The translations under genes and the position numbers were made by a program. A stretch of DNA of 64,000 bases. Origin: Anaerofilum hominis (GTDB lineage Bacteria > Bacillota > Clostridia > Oscillospirales > Ruminococcaceae). This document shows positions 57,414 to 64,000 of this stretch, piece after piece; positions within the stretch are counted from its first letter, which is position 1; the number at the start of each line of letters is the position of its first letter. Below the pieces are notes generated by a model. It was given only the letters and a program-made list of their open reading frames with translations. It searched no databases and was not told where the DNA came from. The stretch spans positions 62,001 through 126,000 of the forward strand of contig NZ_JACONZ010000002.1 of assembly GCF_014287275.1 (NCBI RefSeq), written 5' to 3'.

Positions 57414-58238
57414 ATGAGAAAGACCAATTATCACACCCATACGGCCCGCTGCTTCCACGCTTCGGGCAGCGACGAGGCCTATGTGGAAAGCGCGCTGAAA
57501 AACGGCTATGAGGTGCTGGGATTTTCGGATCACAGCCCCTGGAACTATAATTCGGACTATGTGGCCACCATGCGCATGGCACCGGAAGAACTGCCGGGCT
57601 ATCTTGCCAGCGTCCGTGCGCTGCGTGAAAAGTACGCGGGCCGCATCGAAATTTTAGCCGGGCTGGAATGTGAATATTATCCACGGTATATGGACTGGCT
57701 GCGGCAGACGATAAGCGAAAATGAACTGGACTATGTGATTTTCGGCAACCACTTTTACCGCTCGGATGAGGACGGCCCCTATTTTGGGCGCGCCACCAAA
57801 GACAGGGCCATGCTGCGGCGCTATGTCGACAGCTCTCTCGAGGGGCTGGAGAGCGGGCTTTACGCCTATTTTGCGCACCCCGACCTGTTCATGCGCTGCT
57901 ATCCGGGGTTTGACGCGGATGCCCGGGCCGCCAGCCGTGAACTCTGCCGCGGCGCAAAACAGCTGGGCGTGCCGCTGGAATACAATTTGATGGGTGCGCT
58001 CTACAACGACAGCTATCATGTGGACGGCTATCCCTTTGAGGGCTTCTGGCGCATTGCGGCGGCGGAAGGCTGCACGGCTGTCATCGGGGTGGACGCCCAC
58101 GCGCCGGAACAGCTGGAGACCGACCGCTTTCGCGATGAGGGTCTGCGCCTGCTGCGGGGGTTGGGCATGGAGATCGCCGACGAGATCCCGCTGCGCACCA
58201 GGCGCAGGGACAAGGGGAGCCGGGACCAGCGGCCGTGA
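57414..58238 (+). CDS. PHP-domain phosphoesterase (HisJ/HisK-like)
   Basis: 274 aa metal-dependent phosphoesterase. The metal ligands are in NYHTHT, GFSDHSPW, GLECEYYP, GNHFY, AHPDLF and GVDAHAP. The best-known members of this length are histidinol-phosphatases, but no his gene lies nearby, so another phosphoester substrate is possible. ATG at 57414 with AAAGGAGCACC upstream; the frame is open 146 codons earlier across the divergent gene. It is monocistronic. Confidence 0.9.
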   Translation: MRKTNYHTHTARCFHASGSDEAYVESALKNGYEVLGFSDHSPWNYNSDYVATMRMAPEELPGYLASVRALREKYAGRIEILAGLECEYYPRYMDWLRQTISENELDYVIFGNHFYRSDEDGPYFGRATKDRAMLRRYVDSSLEGLESGLYAYFAHPDLFMRCYPGFDADARAASRELCRGAKQLGVPLEYNLMGALYNDSYHVDGYPFEGFWRIAAAEGCTAVIGVDAHAPEQLETDRFRDEGLRLLRGLGMEIADEIPLRTRRRDKGSRDQRP

Positions 58239-58245
58239 CCGTACC

Positions 58246-58363
58246 CCCGGCAGAGAGAACCGGGACGCGCGGGCAGCAACGGCGCTGACCGCGGTTTTGA
58301 TGGGACCCGGCAGAGGGAACGGGAGGTGCTGTAGGCAGCGGCGCTGACTGCAGTTTTGATGGG
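58246..58363. repeat. Two degenerate tandem copies of about 59 bp
   Basis: Copies at 58246-58304 and 58306-58363 share CCCGGCAGAG(A/G)GAAC and GGCAGC(A/G)(A/G)CGGCGCTGAC, and both end in GTTTTGATGGG. They start 8 bases after the PHP stop. Confidence 0.8.
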
Positions 58364-58748
58364 TTTTAGGCGGAAGAGAGAAGAGCACCCCCGGTTTTCA
58401 CATATGAGGGCCGGGCCCGCTGCGCCCCTGTGCCCGCAGAGGTACAGCCGGACTTTCGGCTGTTCTGTTCTGTGCCCAGGAAGCCTTGCCGGCAAGGAAT
58501 TTTCTCTGGCGGCAGGCGGGCCTTTTTGAGGCGCAGGTCTTTTGAAAAGGATTTCTTTTCGATCAGGACAGAGGCAAAGTGGAGGGCGGCAGTTCAGAGG
58601 GCAGCAGTTCGGTTTTTTGAGTTTCAAATATTCATTTTTTATGAAATTATAAACTAGAGTATTTCAGATAAAAACAGGGACGCCGTTTTGAGAAACAGCC
58701 CGCGGGCGGCCGCAGTCCCAGGCTGGTCGCCGGACAAAAGACGGAGGC
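58364..58748. other. Gene-free spacer
   Basis: 385 bases without a gene or a clear element; GC content falls toward 58650. Confidence 0.5.
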
Positions 58749-58832
58749 GGGAAAAGAGCGCAGGGAAAAGAGCGCAGGGAAAAGAGCGCAGGGAAAAGAG
58801 CGCAGGGAAAAGAGCGCAGGGAAAAGAGCAGG
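58749..58832. repeat. 14-bp tandem repeat, about six copies
   Basis: GGGAAAAGAGCGCA repeats five times exactly from 58749 to 58818, then once partially to about 58832. This is a simple-sequence tract that could change length by slippage; no gene contains it. Confidence 0.95.
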
Positions 58833-59186
58833 GGAACGGTCTGTCGGCTTTTTAAAAGCGACTTTGGATAAAGCAAAAAAGCAGAGAGCGCCTTTCACTT
58901 TCGGCGCTCCGGCCCCGTTTTTATAGGATAGGATCGCCGCGCTGGCTGTCGCTTGCCGTATTTTGTAAACTGGCAATGCGGACTTTTTTGTACCTGCCCC
59001 GGCCTGCGCTTTCAGGGAGATGACCGAGACGGGCGCATCCCGATGCGCCGGTGCAGCCGCCCCTCTGTGGGGAGGTTCCAGGGAGGCTGGAGAATTGCGA
59101 TATATTCTTGTTTTGTGAAAAACACCTGCGGCGCTTTTTTGCCTCGGTCCCGGGCTGTACCCGGGAAAAGCGGGAGAGATCCGCAG
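58833..59186. other. Gene-free spacer
   Basis: 354 bases; GGGCGCATCCCGATGCGCC near 59030-59050 is a short inverted repeat. No gene supported. Confidence 0.45.
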
Positions 59187-59560
59187 CGGCCTGCGGACTT
59201 TCACGGTATTGGCCTGCTTTCCCGTGCTCCCGGTTCCACCGGCATCGGGCGCGGCCCGAGGTGCGGTCGCGCTGCGGTTTTGCTGTGGTCGCCCAAAGCG
59301 GCAAAAGCCCCTACCCTCACCCCCCAAAAGCTCCAAAACTCACCGCGGCCTATGGGATTTCGCGGTACTGCCGGCTTCCTGACACGCCAGTTTTCACCGG
59401 CACCGGCCCCGGACGCTCTGCGTTCGTGCCACGTTTTTTCCCCCGGCGTCCAAAACAGCAAAACCTCTAGAACCTCCCAAAAAACCACCGCGGCCTATGG
59501 GATTTCGCGTTATTGGCCCGCTTCCCGGCACGCCAGTTTTCCCCGGCATCGGGTGCGGCC
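59187..59560. repeat. Three spaced direct repeats of about 70 bp
   Basis: CGGCCTATGGGATTTCGCG followed by (T/C)ATTGGCC..GCTTCC..CACGCCAGTTTT begins at 59346 and 59491, with a more diverged copy at about 59187. Spacing is about 145-159 bases. The copies include CCGGCATCGGG(C/T)GCGGCC at their ends. Confidence 0.8.
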
Positions 59561-59795
59561 TACATTGCGCCCGCGCCGCGGTGAGGTCATTCCATCGGGG
59601 GAGGCCTGGCGCGGAGAAAATGATAAATTATTGCTGTTATCCAGAAGAAAAAGCCGTTTTTCAGTTTGCGAAGCGCAAAATGTCTGCGGTGCAAACAGAG
59701 AAAAATGCTGCTGTAAAGCCAAAAAAAGAGGAAAAAACAATAAAAAAAGTGACGAGTGATGCAAAAAATAAATCAATCTAGCCAAAAAATGGGGG

Positions 59796-59824
59796 TTGAC
59801 ATCTGCAAAAATTCTTGCTATGAT
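59796..59824 (+). promoter_or_regulatory. Strong promoter of the importer operon
   Basis: TTGACA (59796-59801), 17 bases, TATGAT (59819-59824), in a low-GC stretch that starts about 59620. Confidence 0.85.
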
Positions 59825-59834
59825 GGCGTTGCAG

Positions 59835-59848
59835 ATGTGAATTCACAT
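59835..59848. promoter_or_regulatory. 14-bp palindromic operator candidate
   Basis: ATGTGAATTCACAT, perfect dyad symmetry, about 10 bases after the -10, so it covers roughly +4 to +17. Confidence 0.65.
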
Positions 59849-59875
59849 TCCGTGAGAAAAGGCTGCCTAAAAGCA

Positions 59876-59902
59876 ATATATTATATAATTTATATAATAT
59901 AT
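59876..59902 (+). promoter_or_regulatory. AT-only hairpin in the leader
   Basis: ATATATTATATAA-T-TTATATAATATAT, a 13-bp perfect stem with a one-base loop centre and no G or C, between operator and terminator. Confidence 0.6.
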
Positions 59903-59983
59903 ATACAGGCTTTTCTCCAAAGCGCAGCGCAAAATTGAATACGGTTTTTCTGACGAAGTAATAGCTGACTGAATCGAAAAGTT

Positions 59984-60032
59984 GTAGCATACTGACTCGG
60001 CCCTTGGGTTGAGAAGTATGCTACTTTTTTTT
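59984..60032 (+). terminator. Intrinsic terminator in the leader (candidate attenuator)
   Basis: GTAGCATACT, 21-base loop, AGTATGCTAC, then eight Ts, 11 bases before the next start codon. It would stop transcripts from the 59796 promoter unless an alternative fold forms. Confidence 0.85.
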
Positions 60033-60043
60033 AGGGAGGGAGT

Positions 60044-60679
60044 ATGCGGCTCAAGGCAAAATTCGGCCAAATGTGCAAGGATACCATTTTGATCTGCGCG
60101 GGGCTTTTTGTGATGGCCCTTGGCTCCGCGCTGGTCTACCAGGCCGCGCTGGGCACCGGCTCTATCGGCACCATGGTGGACGGCGTCCATCACGCGCTGG
60201 GCATTTCACGGGGCCTGGCGGATATCACGGTGAGCCTGGTGCTTTTGGCGATCGTGTGCCTGACGGCAAGGGATCTCATCAACATCGGCACGATGATCAG
60301 CCTGTTTTTCACCGGGTTTTCCATCGATTTCTGGAAGTGGGTGCTCACATTTCTCCCCGCGCCCTCCACCGCGGGCGTTTACGCCATGTACGCGGCGGGG
60401 CTGGTGCTGGGGGCGATGGGGACAGGCTTTTACATCGCGGTCAACGCGGGAGTCAGCGCCTATGACGCTTTTATCATGACGGTCTACCGGCTCACCCGCT
60501 GGCAGTACCGCTACGCAAAGATCTTTGCGGATTTTTTGCTGATGCTGGTGGGCATCCTGCTGGGCGGCACCATCGGCGTGGGCACGGTGATCAGCACGGT
60601 GGCAAGCGGGTTTTTGACCCAGTTTTTTATCAAGCGCAGCACCCGGCTGCTGGGCCGCCGTGCGGTGCTGACCAACTGA
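60044..60679 (+). CDS. YczE-like membrane protein
   Basis: 211 aa with five to six helices. It has LGTGSIGTMVDGVHHALGIS and FYIAVNAGVSAYDAFIMTVY, the same layout as the 48-kb paralogue (a substrate-unknown YczE/DUF6198-type protein). AGGGAGGG lies 3-4 bases before the ATG. First gene after the leader terminator and 85 bases upstream of the BMP lipoprotein gene, so it probably works with the importer or is co-controlled. Confidence 0.85.
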   Translation: MRLKAKFGQMCKDTILICAGLFVMALGSALVYQAALGTGSIGTMVDGVHHALGISRGLADITVSLVLLAIVCLTARDLINIGTMISLFFTGFSIDFWKWVLTFLPAPSTAGVYAMYAAGLVLGAMGTGFYIAVNAGVSAYDAFIMTVYRLTRWQYRYAKIFADFLLMLVGILLGGTIGVGTVISTVASGFLTQFFIKRSTRLLGRRAVLTN

Positions 60680-60764
60680 CTGTTCTTTGTGCGAAGGCCC
60701 CGGCTTCGGTTCTGGGACGCGGCGGGGGAAAAGTTTTAGAAAAAGATTTTAGGAGGAAAGAACC

Positions 60765-61916
60765 ATGAAAAAGTTTTTAGCGACCCTCATGAGCATCACC
60801 CTGGCGGCCTCCATGCTGCTGACCGGCTGCGGCGGTGGCGGCGGCCAATCCGCGGCGGGGTCGGGCTCGGCCCCTGAGGCAGGCGGCACGGCGGGCAAGG
60901 ACGCCAAAAATATCGTCTATGTGACCAGCAGCTCTCTGGGCGACGACCCGCTGGTGGACCTGGTGTGGGATTCGGTGAAAAGCGCGGGCGAGGATTTCGG
61001 CATGAACACCAAGTGCGTCGAGCTGAACAACGACACCTCGCTGTACGCCTCCAGCATCATCGACCTGTGTGAATCCGGCGAATGGGATCTGATCATCACC
61101 GGCTTTTTCCAGATGATCGACCCGGTCTGCGAGGCTGTGGCGGAATACCCGGACCAGCACTTTATGGTTTTTGACAGCTCGCTGGACTACAGCACCGGCG
61201 AGTTTGAGAACTGCGTGTCGGTGGAGGGCCTGCAGAACGAGGGCTCTTTCCTGGCGGGGGTGCTGGCGGCCTGCCTGACCACCAGCGGCAAGGACGGCTT
61301 CAACGACGACAAGGTCATCGGCTGCGTGATGGCGAACCCCGGCATGCTGGACGATTTCCTGGCCGGCTATATCGACGGCGCCAAATGGGTCGACCCTGCG
61401 ATCGAGGTCCTTTACTCCTACAATGGCAGCTTCAGCGACACGGCCGGCGCCTCTGAGCACGCGCTGGCCCAGTTCAACCGCGGCGCGGACATCGTGTACT
61501 CGGTCAACGGCGCGGCCGGCCTGGGCGTTGCGGACGCTGCCCTGCAGGCGGGCCATTACATGATCGGCGTGGACACCGACCTGGCGGCCGAGGTCTCGGG
61601 CAACAACGCGGCCATGGCGCAGCGGATCGTCACCTCCGTGTGCAAGGATTTCGGCACCATCCTGTATGACCAGCTGGAAAAATATGCGGACGGCACGCTG
61701 GAATTCGGCACCCACACCCGTTACGGCCTGGCAGATCACGGCATGTTTATTGTGGAGAACGAGTACTTTGACGCGGTGGTGGACGACGAGATCAAAGCCA
61801 AGCTGAAAGAGGCCGAAGAGGCTGTCGCCAGCGGCGAGGTCAAAGTGAGCACCGTCATCGGCGCCAGTGACGAAGAGTATGCGGAGATCCTCAGCCGCGC
61901 CAGCGCCGCCGAGTAA
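60765..61916 (+). CDS. BMP-family substrate-binding lipoprotein
   Basis: 383 aa. The lipobox LLTGC (Cys about residue 22) directs lipid anchoring on the outer face of the membrane. The mature protein has the BMP/PnrA plan: DDPLVDLVWDSVK, FDSSLDY, NEGSFLAGVLAA, CVMANPG and IVYSVNGAAGLG. BMP proteins bind purine nucleosides and similar ligands for ABC uptake. AGGAGGAAAG precedes the ATG. A terminator and a repeat cluster separate it from the ATPase gene. Confidence 0.95.
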   Translation: MKKFLATLMSITLAASMLLTGCGGGGGQSAAGSGSAPEAGGTAGKDAKNIVYVTSSSLGDDPLVDLVWDSVKSAGEDFGMNTKCVELNNDTSLYASSIIDLCESGEWDLIITGFFQMIDPVCEAVAEYPDQHFMVFDSSLDYSTGEFENCVSVEGLQNEGSFLAGVLAACLTTSGKDGFNDDKVIGCVMANPGMLDDFLAGYIDGAKWVDPAIEVLYSYNGSFSDTAGASEHALAQFNRGADIVYSVNGAAGLGVADAALQAGHYMIGVDTDLAAEVSGNNAAMAQRIVTSVCKDFGTILYDQLEKYADGTLEFGTHTRYGLADHGMFIVENEYFDAVVDDEIKAKLKEAEEAVASGEVKVSTVIGASDEEYAEILSRASAAE

Positions 61917-61965
61917 GGCGGCAGACAGCGGGGCGGCGCTTCGCATCCGCCCTGTCGGCACAGGG

Positions 61966-61993
61966 AGCCCGGCCCCAACGGGCCGGGCTTTTT
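61966..61993 (+). terminator. Terminator after the BMP gene
   Basis: AGCCCGGCCC-CAAC-GGGCCGGGCT, then TTTT; 50 bases past the stop. It would lower expression of the ATPase and permease relative to the binding protein. Confidence 0.85.
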
Positions 61994-62022
61994 ATGCCGG
62001 AGGACAGACGGGATGGGAGGGC

Positions 62023-62290
62023 GCAAAAAATAGCTTTTGGGCTGTTTTCGATCATTCGCCCGGCCGCCGCGCAGGCGGCGGGGGCGGGGCCGTTAAGACA
62101 AGCTGTTTTTTCGGCCAACGCCCCGGCTGTCCCGCAGGGACGAGGGGCGGACCTATTAAAACAAGTGAGGATAAGTCGTTTTTATTGCGGAGCGACAAAG
62201 GGCAGCCGCGGCGGAATGCGGGCTGTTTTTCAGGCCATCTGTTGGGACGTCCGCGGCAGCGGCGGGGGACAGATGCAGTTTAAAACAAGC
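62023..62290. repeat. Cluster of three degenerate hairpin elements
   Basis: 62023-62104 holds AAAAAATAGC, then CGCCCGGCCGCCGCGCAGGC and GGGGCGGGGCC; 62105-62167 holds TTTTTTCGGCCAACGCCCC, then TGTCCCGCAGGGACGAGGGGCG; 62168-62290 starts with GATAAG and TTTTTATTGCGGAGCGAC. They share layout with the 6.9- and 33-kb elements but are more diverged. No promoter for the next gene is evident. Confidence 0.7.
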
Positions 62291-62336
62291 GGGTTTTATG
62301 GCTTTGCGGCGCAGAGCTGTAAAAGAGCAAGGAGGA

Positions 62337-63926
62337 ATGAATGTGGGCAGCACGACGCAGACGGCGGCCGACGTCCTTTCGATGCAGCATATCACCAAGA
62401 TCTATGGCAACGGCTTCATGGCCAACAAGGATATCTGCTTTTCCGTGCGCAAAGGCGAGATCCACGGACTGGTGGGAGAAAACGGCGCCGGCAAATCTAC
62501 TTTAATGAAAGTCCTTTTTGGGCAGGAAGTGCCCGAAGAGGGAAAGATCTTTATCAACGGGGAAGAGGTCAGCATCTCCAACCCCCTGGTGGCGCTGGAC
62601 TATGGCATCGGCATGGTGCATCAGCATTTCATGCTCGTCCCCTCGCTGACCGTGGCGGAGAATATGGTGCTGGGCGTGGAGCCCCGCAAAGGCAAGATGT
62701 TTTTTGACTACAAAAAGGCAGCCCGTATGACCCGGGAGGTGGCGGAAAAATACAATCTGCCCATCAACCCCGACAAGCGGGTGATGGACCTGTCGGTGGG
62801 GTATAAGCAGCGGGTGGAGATCCTCAAGATCCTGCTGCGCGGCGCAAAGATCCTGCTGCTGGACGAGCCCACAGCGGTGCTCACCCCCCAGGAGACCGCC
62901 GAACTTTTTGTACAGCTGAAGAACTTGAAAAAAGAGGGCTTCACCATTGTTTTCATCTCCCACAAGCTGAACGAGATCAAGGAGATCTGCGACCGCATCA
63001 CCGTGCTGCGGGACGGCCAGGTGGTGGGCTCGGCGGAGATCGGCGAGGTCAGCGAACAGGATATCTCGCGCATGATGGTGGGCCGGGACGTTTTGATGGA
63101 CATTGAAAAAGGCGCCCCGCAGCCGCGGGAGGGCATTCTCAGCGTGCGGGGGCTGGGGTTCACCAATATGTACGGCAAAAAGGCGCTGCGGGACGTTTCC
63201 TTTGATCTGCGCTGCGGCGAGATCGTGGGCATCGCCGGCGTGGAGGGCAACGGCCAATCAGAGCTGGCCTCCATCCTTACCGGGCTGGAGCGGCCGCAGG
63301 AGGGGCGTGTCCTGCTCAACGGCCGGGACGCCTCGAAGATGTCCATCCGCAAAATGCGGGAGGAGCAGGTCTCGTTTATCTCGGAGGACCGCATGGTCTA
63401 CGACCTGGTGCGGGACGCCACCATCGGCGAAAACCTGATCTCGGACCGGTATTATAAAAAGGAATACCGCAGGGGCCCGCTGATGGACCAGAAAAAGATG
63501 GACCGGGAGGCGGAAGAGCTGATCGAGGGCTATCTGGTGGCCTGCGATGGCCGGGACGCGTATATGCGCACCCTGTCAGGCGGCAATATGCAGAAGGTCA
63601 TCACCGCGCGGGAGTGCTCTTCCCACCCGCGGCTGCTCATTGCCAGCCAGCCCACCCGCGGCATCGACGTGGGCGCCACCGAGTTTATCCGCAAGCGTCT
63701 GGTGGAGCTGCGGGACCAGGGGGCGGCGATCCTGCTGTTCTCCGCCGACCTGGCCGAGATCATGCAGGTCAGCGACCGCATCCTGGTGTTCCATGGCGGG
63801 CGGATCGTGGCGCATATCCCGCGGGCGGAGGAAGTCGACGAAAATATCCTGGGCGAGTATATGCTCGGGCTGCGCACGCAGAGCGAAGAAGAGATAGGGG
63901 GCGCCGTGTTTGAGAACAAAAACTAA
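62337..63926 (+). CDS. ABC transporter ATP-binding protein of a BMP-type importer (two domains)
   Basis: 529 aa tandem nucleotide-binding protein of the RbsA/NupO type. First domain: Walker A GENGAGKST, signature LSVGYKQ, Walker B ILLLDEPTAVLTP. Second domain: degenerate P-loop GVEGNGQSE, as is usual, and signature LSGGNMQKV. AGGAGG directly abuts the ATG at 62337, so GTG at 62343 may be the used start. The 3' end overlaps the permease start by 17 bases. Confidence 0.95.
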   Translation: MNVGSTTQTAADVLSMQHITKIYGNGFMANKDICFSVRKGEIHGLVGENGAGKSTLMKVLFGQEVPEEGKIFINGEEVSISNPLVALDYGIGMVHQHFMLVPSLTVAENMVLGVEPRKGKMFFDYKKAARMTREVAEKYNLPINPDKRVMDLSVGYKQRVEILKILLRGAKILLLDEPTAVLTPQETAELFVQLKNLKKEGFTIVFISHKLNEIKEICDRITVLRDGQVVGSAEIGEVSEQDISRMMVGRDVLMDIEKGAPQPREGILSVRGLGFTNMYGKKALRDVSFDLRCGEIVGIAGVEGNGQSELASILTGLERPQEGRVLLNGRDASKMSIRKMREEQVSFISEDRMVYDLVRDATIGENLISDRYYKKEYRRGPLMDQKKMDREAEELIEGYLVACDGRDAYMRTLSGGNMQKVITARECSSHPRLLIASQPTRGIDVGATEFIRKRLVELRDQGAAILLFSADLAEIMQVSDRILVFHGGRIVAHIPRAEEVDENILGEYMLGLRTQSEEEIGGAVFENKN

Positions 63927-64000
63927 AAATGTGGAAGCGATCGAAAAGCGCTTTACCGTCATCCGCACCCTGGTAGGGGTGGGGATCGCGCTGGTGATCG
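63910..64000 (+). CDS. BMP-type ABC importer permease, cut by the right edge
   Basis: The first 30 residues are visible: a short charged N-terminus (NVEAIEKRF) and the beginning of a membrane helix (TLVGVGIALVI). The start is probably TTG at 63910, inside the end of the ATPase gene. Position after the ATPase identifies it as the first of the usual two permeases. Confidence 0.75.
   Translation, partial: MRTKTKNVEAIEKRFTVIRTLVGVGIALVI

Noticed and set aside
58647-59336. 229-codon minus-strand frame with repeated LFPALFSLRSFPCA
   Set aside because: Product of the 14-bp tandem tract; no ribosome site, no conserved domain.
59820-60040. Purine riboswitch before the BMP operon
   Set aside because: The conserved junction and loop words of the purine class that I recall are not visible; left as an unassigned leader.

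Overview
The window reads as chromosomal DNA from a high-GC, low-G+C-phylum (Bacillota) anaerobe, most likely a gut member of the Oscillospiraceae/Ruminococcaceae. The reasons are strong AGGAGG ribosome sites, sigma-A promoters with 17-base spacers, AbrB-type regulators, SdpRI, DegV, QueT and BMP-type transporters, an A/V-type ATPase operon, and no outer-membrane genes. No rRNA or tRNA gene was found, so the genus is not assigned. Many genes appear to start with TTG or GTG; starts given here follow the ribosome-binding site.

Layout. 1-3.5 kb: gltX (cut by the left edge), a Cys-rich DUF3795-like protein, and an ArsR repressor with a short-chain dehydrogenase. 3.7-6.4 kb: an MBOAT plus SGNH/DltD-like O-acylation pair. 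6.5-7.3 kb: an AbrB-type regulator followed by four exact-period 92-bp tandem repeats. 7.7-14.6 kb: XRE regulator, histidine phosphatase, nucleoside hydrolase, cobO, the serC-serA operon and a cyclase-family hydrolase. 14.7-20.3 kb: a giant (1863 aa) exported multidomain protein. 20.7-27.1 kb: small YtxH-like protein, a vitamin B6 kinase-trmL-degV operon, an AT-rich mmcQ/GNAT pair, an SdpR/SdpI-like pair and fba. 27.8-33.0 kb: TraX-family protein, queT with a long leader, a divergent XRE/AbrB pair and a CtpE-like P-type ATPase. 33.7-42.6 kb: nine-gene A/V-type ATPase operon (order H-C-I-K-F-E-A-B-D). 43.3-50.6 kb: hydroxyacid dehydrogenase, GNAT, a repeat-rich gap, AI-2E-family permease, unknown exported protein, YczE-like protein and a split chromate-transporter pair. 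51.1-58.2 kb: an ABC-like/LytTR fusion regulator with an ABC-2 exporter, GNAT, an XRE protein with hydrophobic pentad repeats, MATE and PHP phosphoesterase. 58.2-60.0 kb: gene-free repeat field. 60.0-64.0 kb: an attenuated operon with a YczE-like protein and a BMP-type nucleoside-like ABC importer, cut by the right edge.

The most unusual material is non-coding or fusion-based: (1) a family of about 80-117-bp hairpin elements, present as a 4x92-bp array at 6.84-7.21 kb and as degenerate clusters at 28.7, 33.4 and 62.0 kb, joined head to tail; (2) a regulator joining a degenerate, Walker-A-less ABC ATPase module to a LytTR DNA-binding domain beside an ABC-2 exporter; (3) an XRE protein whose C-terminal half is a run of Gly-started hydrophobic pentads; (4) a low-GC leader at 59.8-60.03 kb with strong promoter, 14-bp palindrome, AT-only hairpin and intrinsic terminator ahead of the importer operon. 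All functional statements rest on reading motifs and context; no database search was run.
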